The translations under genes were made by a program, and so were the position numbers. 64,000 nucleotides of DNA from Eutreptiella sp. 'Long Island Sound 2002' (lineage: Eukaryota > Euglenozoa > Euglenophyceae > Eutreptiales > Eutreptiaceae): positions 138,644,961-138,708,960 of the forward strand of contig OZ038382.1 in the NCBI GenBank assembly GCA_964036045.1. Reading direction: 5' to 3'. The notes below the pieces were generated by a model. That model was not told the origin of the DNA and made no database searches. It was given only the letters and a program-made list of their open reading frames with translations. Within the stretch, counting starts at the first letter, position 1. Each line of letters starts with the position of its first letter. Positions 42,621 to 52,442 of this stretch are shown in pieces.

Positions 42621-43734
42621 CTGAAACAAAAAAGAGTTGCCGGTCTCTGGTACACCTGAACCTCGCCTCTTTGGGTTTCCGGCCACTTGCCGTCGCTTGA
42701 CTGTTAACCACCGTCAGTCGATCGCAAACCTACCGCCCTCCACCGGAGGCTGTCCTTGGGTTGAAAACAAAAAAAAGAAATCTTGTTGCTGAAGGACAGC
42801 CCTGCAGCCTCGTCCCCTACGCAGCCACACAAGCCACTGCAACGTTTGGGACCTGGGCAGGGCCGTGAGAAGAGCTCCAGCAGCACAGCTGAGCGTCTGC
42901 GGAGGACATATAGTGTCCGTCCGCAAGTCCCTCTGCCGACTGAGAGACAGCGGTAGGGGCTGGGGCTCAGGGCCGTCCTGACCTCAACAACTTGAGCCTG
43001 GGCGAGGCCTGGGGGGGGGCGCTTGATGTTCGAAGTGGGGGCGTGTGCACGTCATCAACATGATGATAAGTGCAGGCGGAGGTACGGCGGACATGACGGT
43101 AATCGGCGGTGGCAACCGGCGCCAGTCGTTGGTCAACCAACGCCATTGGCGGATAGACGATGGCCAGGGGTTGCCGCTCTTTCCAGTACACAGGTCCCCC
43201 CACCCGCCGGCCACTCAACCTGCGCCATCCCCTCCCACCTGCCCATTGGCCCCGTCGCCATTCCCAGGCCCCAACAGCCGCATCCCTCCTACATACCCAA
43301 TTGCCCCATCCTTTACCACATGCCGGCAGCCACATGCCCCAAGTTTCGTACCACTCCTGACCCCGTCCTGCTCTCAGCGCCCCCTTTCCTCTAACACTCC
43401 TCACCGAGTCCGACCAATGCCAACATGCTCTCCCCCCCCCGACCCTACCAGATTGACCCCCCGCCCCCCAGGGTGTGTGGGTGGGGTGGGGTGGGGGGGG
43501 GCTCGGACCTGGGAAGAGGGGTTGGGGGGGGAGCAGAGGCAGCCACAGGGACCTACTGGACAGCACGGAGTGCACACGGCAGTGCCCAAACAGCACACCC
43601 ACGCCGAAGACCACCACCACACCGTGCCCCCGATTTCAGTGAGCTGCGCCCACTGCTGACGTCACCCATCTCTAGCCCAACAGCCATGGGCGCATTGGCA
43701 GCACGCCCTTTGTCCCTTTGCCCATGAGCCACAC
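42621..43734. other. Presumed intron
   Basis: A minus-strand stretch near 42967-43180 (QPLAIVYPPMALVDQRLAPV) is open and could be another exon after GTACTGGAAAG, but neither boundary is clear. No other gene seen. Confidence 0.35.
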
Positions 43735-43857
43735 CTTTGTGAGCTCCTCCAGTCGTTGTTGCATTTGCAATCGCTTCTCCAATGCCTCAGCGCGGGCGGG
43801 TGATACGGATTCCTGCGACGAGCTCTCGGTGTCAGGGGACTGTTGTTCCGGCGGGGC
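43735..43857 (-). CDS. Minus-strand exon (123 nt), coiled-coil start
   Basis: The acceptor ACTCCGTGCCAG and the donor GTGTGG bound 41 codons, phase 0 at both ends: APPEQQSPDTESSSQESVSP, then ARAEALEKRLQMQQRLEELT and K. An acidic Ser-rich linker leads into a helix. It joins in phase to the exon at 44175-44252. Confidence 0.6.
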
Positions 43858-44174
43858 CTGGCACGGAGTTGGTGGCTTTGCGGCGTGCACCCTTTGGCGG
43901 CCTCTTGTCCCACATCCGCACGCCACGCCCTGCCCGCCCCCAACACGCGACCTCACTTTCCATCCCGACGGGCCGTTTCCCTCCTGCAGGGGCAAGCATG
44001 AACGTAGCGGTGAAAACGCTGCTGTAGCGAAAAGCTTACTTGGGGCTGATTGGGCTGGCTTGGGATAATCAGCCTATGCAAGACCAGCCTGAAGCGGACA
44101 AATGCATCCCAACCAAGAACCCCATGCAATCTCTAGACCGCCGTTAGCTCACATTATTGCAAGGAGAGCCATAC

Positions 44175-44252
44175 CTTGTAGTTCGGGCCCGTCCCCCAGA
44201 CTGCTGGCGCCTTGTTTCGCATCATGGTTGAGGGATCCATGTGCTGCAGGAG
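44175..44252 (-). CDS. Minus-strand exon (78 nt)
   Basis: A strong acceptor (TTCTTTTTCTACAG) and the donor GTATGG enclose 26 codons in phase 0: LLQHMDPSTMMRNKAPAVWG, then TGPNYK. The pyrimidine tract and both splice sites are of high quality. It is followed in phase by the exon at 43735-43857. Identity unknown. Confidence 0.6.
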
Positions 44253-45956
44253 CTGTAGAAAAAGAAAACAGGCGAAACGGGCAAGACGCTAGGCGTTGGC
44301 AGAGGGCGCCGCGCTGCGTTTGCTGTGTCGGGTACTCAGTGCAAAACAAGGACACAACAGCACCATAATGCACATGCTGACGGAAAGCCTTCGCTTTTTG
44401 CAGGGCACTGCAAAAGACACAAAATCCCCTGGGAGGGTTGGTGGTGCGATTTGCCTCGGATCGGGGTGCAACCCCATCCCTCATCCCCAGGCCCAAATGG
44501 ATAAGATCATGGATGGAACATCAAGGTGAACCCCCCCCCCTAAAAAAAAAACCACCAGAAACGGGCTAAAGCCCAAAAAGCGACACAAAAGCACAGCACA
44601 CTGTGCACACTGCCATATGAGGCCCAGCCACACCTAGTCTTGCATGAACCTTCCAATGTAGAGCCACAATGGGAATGCATGCACACAAGCACACAGCAGA
44701 GCAAATTAATAGAACTGACAACCGTGACAGGGGCTAGCCATGAAAACCCTTGCAGTTTGCATGGAAAAGATGGGCCCCACTGTCCATCGAATGGACACTT
44801 TTCATGAGTTAGTCAGGGCCCATGTTGCATGGTTCATCTTGGATTGAAGGGTTCCCTGAATTTTCAGGATTAAGTCCAAGTTTTGGTTTTGGCTTGAAGG
44901 CTTGGCCTAGGCCTTGCATACACCGAGAGGGCCCACACGCTATTGACCCATTTACTTAGTTTAAGATGGTGTATGAGTGGTGGTAGGGGTGTGCAGGTGT
45001 GTGTGGACAAGGATAAAGATGTGGGCAAACGTGACTGTGTTGGCTGGGAGAGGAGTGTGTGGTCAAGCTCAGGGGCGATTGAGTTGTGTGGTAAGGGTGT
45101 GTGGGATGGGATACAGGTATGTGGGCAGTGGCCGCCGGCTTTTCGGGGGGGATTGGGCACTTGCACCCGTTAGTCCACCACTCTTCCACCTTGCGCCCCT
45201 TGAAATATCACACTTTCTCCCAACATGCACCATGCTTGTAATAAATTAGAGTTTAGACATTATACCCCGTCTTCCTCTCCGCTTTGGAGACCCCAATAAA
45301 TTCTACCATTGGGATCGGTTAGTGTTGTGTGCTATTATGTCTCTTTTGGATTGTGCCACTGTGCATGCTTTCACACGGGGTGGGTGTGGATAAAGTGTTC
45401 CGTTTCATGAAAGTCCTCACCATTTTGATTGCATTGTCATTCGTGCTCTTTTCAGAAATATGAGTGGTGGCATGGTCCCAAAAAACAAGTCATCAGCCTT
45501 TCGCTCAAGCACGACCTATAGCTTTCGCTCCAACTCTTGCTCTTGGGAGTTTTCAAAATAGATTGCAAGGGGGCGAAGGGCTTGCTTCGGTTTTTGCTCT
45601 TTTATTGTCTTTTCCATGGAATCTATGAAATCAATAGAACAACCACAACAAAGCGGGGCAACAAAGAGCGTTTTCAAACGGCCATAACCTGCGAAAGTGT
45701 GATTCAGATCGTGCTTGGTTGCGCCAACACACATGTGAGTACACTTGTTCGCCGAATGTCCACACATAGGTTAAACCACGGTGTCTGACTACATCCAGGT
45801 GCAGGCTCCGGTTTCTACTCTATGTCACATTAGGCCCAGCATAGGCTTCTCTAGCTAGAACCACACACCCCTACGTCGGCGTGATTGTACACTGGTGTGC
45901 ATCTGTCGGGATGTGTTAGTACTGCTCTCAAAAAGCTACAGATATACATGCACAGG
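44253..45956. other. No supported gene
   Basis: Mixed low-complexity and unique sequence with short frames only. Nothing recognisable on either strand. Confidence 0.4.
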
Positions 45957-46066
45957 TCATGGTTCATCATCCGATGTTGAATCTCGCATTTCCTGCATGT
46001 CCTTGCGATGAAACCATGCCTGTGCGGCTGCAGATTGCAAGCACAAAATCTCCTCCTTCCACATCT
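45957..46066 (-). CDS. Possible terminal exon, minus strand
   Basis: After a pyrimidine-rich run and CATTGAG, the minus strand reads MWKEEILCLQSAAAQAWFHR, then KDMQEMRDSTSDDEP and a TGA (45957-45959). Helical with an acidic end, like the C-terminus of a protein. The acceptor is weak (GAG rather than CAG), so this may be a relic. Confidence 0.35.
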
Positions 46067-46898
46067 CAATGGGTGGGGAGGGGGGGGCATCCTGATAATG
46101 GACCCTATAGTCGAACCACTATTTCGCCTAATGCCATCTGTCCAACGGTGCTGAATCGAATTGTGTGATGACAGTGTGAATGCATCCTGGAGAGCATCCA
46201 GCATTGGGCGTTGACACTTTGTTAGGTGTTCATGCAGCTGAAGTCATGCCGTCGCCGTGTGGACGAAACGGGTGCTCGGCCACACCATACACACGACCAC
46301 ACACACGTACGCACGCGCCCACAACAAGAGCACAAGCGCAATTGCTCCTTTGGTTCAGCCCACCCACATGGGCGCGGAGTGCAGCAATAGCCCCCTCCCC
46401 CGCAACGCAGAAGAGATACATGTACCATTGCTCTTTTTAGGACGACCGCCGTGTGCAAAATGCTTGTGCCAGTCAGTGTGCTCACAATTGACAGTTCTCC
46501 ATCTCTTGGGCTTCGTAGAGACACAAACATTCAAAAAGAACTTTTGCATAATCCAGGGGATCAAAGAGATGCAGCCAAAGGCAAAGAAAGGTTGACATGG
46601 CACAACCACAACCCACAGTGTGCTGCAGTGGTACGCGCAAGGTGGTGCATCGAGAGTCTATGCCTGAAAGAGACCGGAAGAAATGTATGAAAAGCGATTG
46701 AAAGGGGACGGACTACTTGTGAAGTGCCACCGCCGTTGGAGTGTACACTCGTGGGCGTCACCGTCTAGAGACACCCTATGCCTTTCAGCAATCAAAGTAA
46801 CGCCGACCGGGGTGCAATGCGAGTGGCCATGAGGACGGTGCCCAATGAAGAGGGTGGACCACAACTAACAGAGAGCGACCAACGGCGCGGGCCACATG

Positions 46899-47111
46899 TC
46901 AGAGGCAAGGCAAGTCTTTGGCAGCGTCCCACTCGGTATTGCGCATTATCCGCCACTGTCGCAGCACCATCATAGACCACCCAAGCGCCGGCCGCAGCGT
47001 GACCATCCCATTGGCTGCGCTCTCGTGAACAGTATACCCCAAGACCCTTGCAATCAACGCGGACTTGTCTGATACACTGTTGATGACGACCACCACTTTC
47101 ATGGAGCACGC
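46899..47111 (-). CDS. Possible exon, minus strand
   Basis: The acceptor CCCACTCTCTAG ends just above 47111 and the frame then reads ACSMKVVVVINSVSDKSALI, then ARVLGYTVHESAANGMVTLR. A short hydrophobic strand followed by a Ser/Asp turn looks like a globular fold. A second open frame overlaps it, and no donor was found near its end, so confidence is low. Confidence 0.3.
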   Translation of the reverse strand, partial: ACSMKVVVVINSVSDKSALIARVLGYTVHESAANGMVTLRPALGWSMMVLRQWRIMRNTEWDAAKDLPCL

Positions 47112-47779
47112 CTAGAGAGTGGGCACTTGCTCCACATATTGTCAATAAGGGACGGCGGCAAAAATACGCAAAGAGAAAGCTGATCACACGGCCATTAACT
47201 GTACGAGGTGTAAACAGGTGGGTGCAAATCCATTCTGTCTCTACCTATCCAGCTTGTTTTCGCTTTATCTTACTGTCTCTACATGTAGTAACCTACACTA
47301 GCAACCACATCACGACAAAACATCAAGCACAAAGCAAAGAACCGTGTGGGGAGGGCGCGGTGGAGTAGCCTTGGCTGCTCCCCCGCCCGACCCCCACGGT
47401 CCCCTCCTCCCCCACCCCCACACATCAATCAGAGTGTGTGGCCAACGTCTTGGTATGTTTGCATGTGTATGGCCCCTTGTCGACACCAAAGGAACATCCG
47501 GCGTAATGGGATCACTTTATGCAACTCATATGCACTCCAGAATCTGCGCAATACCCGTACCCACCATTGTTGAGGGTAGCCTTTACATCCCACACCCCAC
47601 ATGATGGATCGCATGTTGGCCTGCAGCGCCTCATGGCTGAGGGCATACCATACACATTTACCTAGGAGGCCTGGGAATTGGGATCTCCCTACTACTCCCT
47701 CCCCCGTGACAATAGACCCACCAGCAAAAGACGGTTTAAGAGACCCAGTCCAATCTCAGACCTGTCCCCCACCAAAACG

Positions 47780-48260
47780 AGAAGAGACCCACTTGGAAAA
47801 GTACCGTATAAGAGACCCACTTGCAACAGGTGAGACACGGGAACCTGAACCAAAGCCCAAGCCCTAATGTGACCAGACAATCTTAATCAAATGCTCCCAA
47901 ATTGAATGTTGAGGGTATTGTCACACACAATTCCAACAAATGGATCTCGGATGGACATTAGTGCCGAAGCCCAAGGCGAACACTTCGCGCCAAGGCACAA
48001 TCTCGCTCACTTGCTTCAAAAGCATCAACCAACTCCTGACAACCAGTCAAGTGTGCAATAAGGAAGAGCCCCAACAAAATGGTTTTTTTTGGTTGAAAAA
48101 TGAAAACGAATCTTGGTGGGCTCGTTGGATGCGGCTTGTTTTCTGAGTTAGAACATAGGTCACACCAGGGCCTGGAACTACAATATAAGAGACCCACTTG
48201 GAAAAGTACACTCTAAGAGACCAAGGGCTTTGGCTCCCGGTCAAAAAATTAAGAGACCCG
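47780..48260 (+). repeat. Scattered AAGAGACCCACTTG repeats
   Basis: AGAGACCCACTTGGAAAAGTA occurs in part near 47782 and 48189, with shorter AAGAGACCC forms near 47729, 47810 and 48249. Function unknown. It ends at a G-run next to the minus-strand frame below. Confidence 0.5.
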
Positions 48261-48269
48261 GGTCTACTG

Positions 48270-48956
48270 TCACGGGGGGGGGGGTAGGCGACAATGCGGG
48301 CTGTCCCGGTCCACCCCGGTTCCCCATTCGTACTGGCTGATGGGCACAGTGAGTGACAGCGCACAGGACTTGCAGTACAACAGAATATTGCCATCAGGTG
48401 CAGTCCCCAATTTACCTTCACCCCATGTGACTAGTTCTGCATGTTTCTCCCATTTCAGGCAGAGACCATAAATCAATTGCAGTAGCTGGGTAACCCCTGC
48501 AGAGACGACAGGCATCAGATCTGAAGGGATATTCATACACATTATATACACATTATCTTTGCATCTGGACAGCATGATCATGGGCACAGGTGGGAACAGG
48601 GTCGGGTCACGACACGGACCGTGAGAAATTTTTGCTAGAATACATGGCAACTGCTTGTAATCCTTGAATAGCTCCCGAGTCACCTGCTTATCACGTCTGA
48701 GTGTGTCCCTCATAATGGCACGCAGCCTACCATCAGGTGCACCATCCCAGGCAGTGGAACGTGCAAGCAGGACATTTAACTCGCCTATATGCATACAACC
48801 AAACAATTTCTCCACAGGGCTCCACCAACCATCAAAGCCGGACTGAGACAGTGCAGGTAGGCTACTGGGGTAACAAAGTGATTTGCAGTAACAGTACCAG
48901 AAATCGGCTGCATTATTATTTTTAGGATTTGCGTTTACTGTATGCGGTCCGAGCAT
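48270..48956 (-). CDS. Unrecognised minus-strand frame, 228 codons
   Basis: An uninterrupted frame with ordinary protein composition, rich in Leu, Cys and Trp. It includes SRCKDNVYIMCMNIPSDLMP, LLQLIYGLCLKWEKH and LGTAPDGNILLYCKSCALSL. A splice-acceptor-like CATACAG lies just inside its 5' end. The KDN-x-Leu/Ile-rich-x-LKWEKH layout is faintly reminiscent of the palm region of some reverse transcriptases, but the catalytic Asp pair is not present as YxDD, so I do not assign it. It sits 60 bases left of an inverted fragment of the DIRS-like element and may be cargo or a relic of another transposon. The last codons run into a C-tract and are doubtful. Confidence 0.45.
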   Translation of the reverse strand: MLGPHTVNANPKNNNAADFWYCYCKSLCYPSSLPALSQSGFDGWWSPVEKLFGCMHIGELNVLLARSTAWDGAPDGRLRAIMRDTLRRDKQVTRELFKDYKQLPCILAKISHGPCRDPTLFPPVPMIMLSRCKDNVYIMCMNIPSDLMPVVSAGVTQLLQLIYGLCLKWEKHAELVTWGEGKLGTAPDGNILLYCKSCALSLTVPISQYEWGTGVDRDSPHCRLPPPP

Positions 48957-49024
48957 TATTATTTACTTTACATTTAGATTTACGGTAACGCTATTTACGA
49001 GCGCCGCTACAGTTCAGCCTGGAG

Positions 49025-49127
49025 CACTGCGGCACCTATTCAATGGTGAGGTCTGGATATGGCTAAGCAGATACGGGTCCGTAGGCAGATACTGTGGATA
49101 CGAGCACGCGCGTCAATTTTCAGACCT
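49025..49127 (-). repeat. Inverted fragment of DIRS-like element ends
   Basis: Two joined pieces. 49025-49051 is the perfect reverse complement of 55297-55323, just after the recombinase gene. 49055-49127 is the reverse complement of 51228-51298, the left flank of the element, with few mismatches. It therefore joins sequences from the two ends of the DIRS-like element in inverted orientation. Confidence 0.85.
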
Positions 49128-49974
49128 GCAGATTCAAGCGGCGGCGGATAATTGCCGACGAGGCAACTAAACTGGCAAATTGGATGCGATTTGACTGATA
49201 AAGAGAGAGACTATACCTATGTGTTCCAATCTTCAGTGTAAACAAAATGTAAAAATAATGTAATCTGGAATGATTGACAACTTTGAGAAGCAGCAGCCAC
49301 ATACGTACATACAGCAGCTTGTTGCAGCTCACAGACTAAACTCATCCCACAGGCTCTCCCCAACCTGCATCGTGCAGCTGCCACTTTGAAACTCAACCTA
49401 AAATGTTGCTAGATCGCACCATTGTCATCTCAATCTGACCCACAATCAACCACAACACATACCTTGTGGCTGCTAACCTCAAAACCTGACTCATCACATT
49501 GCATATGTCCTGGAAGAAAGCACTACTAGCATCCAACTCTTTCGTAGTGCAGTTACCACTTTGCAATTCCAGCTGAATTGATTGTAGATGCTCACATTGT
49601 AACCTTGATCCCACCTACAATGCACTCGTAAACACTGCTCTCGGCTCCTCTACTCAAGAACATATTTCATATGACCCAAAAAGAGAACAAAAAGTGTTTC
49701 TTTCCCTCCAATTATTCCCTGGCATAGTTGCTACCTTGACATTCAAGGTAAATTGACGGTTGATGCTACCTTGGTCATTTCAATCCAAATCACATTCCAC
49801 CGCCAAATGCTGTGTGTGGCCTCGTCAATCAAAAACAAACTACGCAACTCACATATGACCCAAAACGAAGCACAACAGCCTTTCACGGGCCCCGAGCTCC
49901 TCCGTAGTGCAGTTGCCAACTTGACAGTTGAGCTAAATTTACAGCCTCGAGCTAAAACCTAGTAAAACGTCGCT
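49128..49974. other. No supported gene
   Basis: AT-richer sequence with short frames only. The phrases TAGTGCAGTTGCCA.CTTGACA and relatives recur about every 180-200 bases (near 49541, 49729 and 49903), suggesting very old copies of the downstream tandem repeat. Confidence 0.4.
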
Positions 49975-50340
49975 CGGAGGGAGACAAAAGCCTGTTGAAG
50001 AGAGTGAAAACCACCGGGGGGGACTCACAAAACCACATCTTGATGCTTCTTCTACCTATTGCAACTGTTTTTGGCCTTTTTTTACACAGCTTGAAGAAAA
50101 CTGTGGAACTTCATGCTTAGTTTTGACCTAATCAGCACCAAAATGGCATTCGGAGGGAGACAAAAGCCTGTTGAAGAGAGTGAAAACCACCGGGGGGGAC
50201 TCACAAAACTACATCTTGATGCTTCTTCTACCTATTGCAACTGTTTTTGGCCTTTTTTTACACAGCTTGAAGAAAACTGTGGAACTTCATGCTTAGTTTT
50301 GACCTAATCAGCACCAAAATGGCATTCGGAGGGAGACAAA
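49975..50340 (+). repeat. 176-bp tandem repeat, two copies plus a partial
   Basis: CGGAGGGAGACAAAAGCCT starts at 49975, 50151 and 50327, an exact 176-base period. The copies are nearly identical, so the duplication is recent or homogenised. No coding signal. Confidence 0.93.
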
Positions 50341-50348
50341 AGCCTATT

Positions 50349-51090
50349 GAAGGGGAGGTTGTGCATGGCAAAAGAGGGGAGGGATAGTTGTCATGTGGCC
50401 AATAACCAAGATCAAAATATGGAAATGAGGGAAATGGACAAAAAAAGGATAGATGGACATGAAATAGGAGGGAGAAATGGATGAAAAACACAACTAACAT
50501 GCTTTTGGTGTGCATCGATGAAATAACACATGAACATGGATGAACATTGTTTTGAAGGGGAGGTTGTGCATGGCAAAAGAGGGGAGGGATAGTTGTCATG
50601 TGGCCAATAACGAAGATCAAAATATGGAAATGAGGGAAATGGACAAAAAAAGGATAGATGGACATGAAATAGGAGGGAGAAACGGATGAAAACAAAACTA
50701 ACATGCTTTTGGTGTGCATGGATGGAAGAATACATGAACATGGATGAACATTGTTTTGAAGGGGAGGTTGTGCATGGCAAAAGAGGGGAGGGATAGTTGT
50801 CATGTGGCCAATAACCAAGATCAAAATATGGAAATGAGGGAAATGGATAAAAAAAGGATAGATGGACATGAAATAGGAGGGAGAAACGGATGAAAACAAA
50901 ACTAACATGCTTTTGGTGTGCATGGATGGAACAACACATGAACATGGCTGAACATTGTTTTGAAGGGGAGGTTGCGCATGGGTCAATGATGGCGAATAAC
51001 CAAGATCGAAAACGGATAAAAAAAAGCATAGATGGATGGCGCATGAAACATGAGGGAGAAACGGATGAAAATCAAAACGGACATGCTTTT
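50349..51090 (+). repeat. 204-bp tandem repeat, three copies plus a partial
   Basis: GAAGGGGAGGTTGTGCATGG begins at 50349, 50554 and 50758, and a variant begins at 50962. The period is 204-205 bases. The minus strand stays open across the array as a hydrophobic, His/Phe-rich 68-residue repeat, because 204 is a multiple of three and the unit lacks stops in that frame. I regard this as a by-product. Confidence 0.93.
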
Positions 51091-51299
51091 GGTGTGCATG
51101 AACAATGGCAATGTAATGGATATCATCATTTACTTCACACTACTCACTTTTGCTGTGAAAATTTCACGGAAAATTGGTCTACAGACCGCTTTTCACAGTG
51201 TTTCGAGGGACGTTTCGAGGGACTGTAGGCCTGAAATTTGACGCGCGTGCTCGTATCCACAGTATCTGCCTGCGGACCCGTATCTGCTTAGCCATATCC

Positions 51300-51363
51300 G
51301 TGAGGTCTGCTTCTCGGCACAATGTTCACAAATCTTGTTCTGCTCTGCCCCTCCTCACGCTTT
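51300..51363 (+). repeat. Left inverted terminal repeat of DIRS-like element
   Basis: GTGAGGTCTGCTTCTCGGCA and onward is the reverse complement of 55697-55765 apart from a five-base indel and a few substitutions. Confidence 0.88.
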
Positions 51364-51407
51364 TTGTTGCCGGCGGCGGGCGGTCTTTGCCCTGCTAAAA
51401 CAGAGCG

Positions 51408-52442
51408 ATGTCTTCTTCCTATGTTTTTACGTCCTTGGAGCAATTCCGTTCTGATTTATTGGACCGCTCTGAGCTGGCTGAAGGCCCACATTTTGAGTCC
51501 GCCTGGGACTATTTGTTCACGCAGCCGCAGGTCTGAGAGCACTTACAAGAAGTTGGAGTAGAAGCCTTGGGGCAAATTTGCACCGCTGGCGTGCGTTTCT
51601 GGCTCGGGAAAAATAGGAACACTTCTTCGGCTGCTAAACAATTGTTCTTTCTCACGAACATCCCATTGGTGGAGGACACTTTTAAGTCTTACAAAGAGGC
51701 ATTCATTTACGGGCTTGGATTGGGCTGGGATGTTCCGGTGCCAAACTGTAATTTGTCGCAGCCATGTGCTAATGCTGCTTTCCAGCTCGCCCAGCTCACC
51801 AACCGTGGTGCAGGTGCCCACGCCTATGCGGCGCCTTCTCAAGCCACCGCGGCACTTGATGGTCAACAAGCTCAACACGTTGCTCTTCCTTACAATGAGG
51901 AAACTTGGGAACTCACTCCAGTGTTTGCTGAGGCATGGCGCCGCTCTCGTTCTCATTCAGAGCATGACATTTCGGTCAAAACTGCCTTGGAAGGCGTTCC
52001 GATCATTTCACCTATTGCTTTGAGAGCTGCCAAAAATAACCATAGAGGTGATAGCAATAACCGTTTCGATCGTGAATGCCGCGCGTGGCAACAATCTTTG
52101 CTTCACATTTGTCGTCTTTTGGCATCCTCGGGAATGGCATTTGAGACGGATGATGAAGAGTTGCTCAATTTGGACGTTGATCCCAATGAGAAATTCCTAA
52201 GTGCATTTCATCTCGCGGCGCACCTCGAGAAGAGGATTGAAAACTATAGAAAATCCACATCTATTCGTGGTTCGGTGCAAAAACCCGACCAGCTGTTCGA
52301 CAGGACCGACTTGCAGCTTGCAAACACGGCCCGCAATATGAATAAGCAACCTAGTGCATTTCAGCCTTTTCGTGGCAAAGGTGGCAAAGGCGGATTTCAA
52401 GGCAAAGGTTGGAAAGAACGTGGACGGTCCTTCGGTGGTTAG
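51408..52442 (+). pseudogene. gag: DIRS-like Gag, interrupted
   Basis: The ATG at 51408 opens a frame (SSYVFTSLEQFRSDLLDRSE) stopped by TGA at 51534-51536. The same frame resumes and runs to TAG at 52440-52442. The C-terminus is Gly/Lys/Arg-rich (FRGKGGKGGFQGKGWKERGR), a nucleic-acid-binding tail that replaces a zinc knuckle. Beyond the TAG the frame stays open and similar in style (Ser/Tyr- then Gly/Lys-rich) to a TGA at 52527-52529, so the TAG is probably also a mutation. Both stops are one C-to-T step from Arg (CGA) or Gln (CAG). It overlaps the start of the RT frame. The middle (residues 50-290) is helical. The protein would form the particle shell. Confidence 0.75.

Noticed and set aside
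50258-51044. Minus-strand hydrophobic repeat protein over the 204-bp array
   Set aside because: The frame exists because the unit length is a multiple of three and lacks stops. Tandem homogenisation, not selection, explains its regularity.
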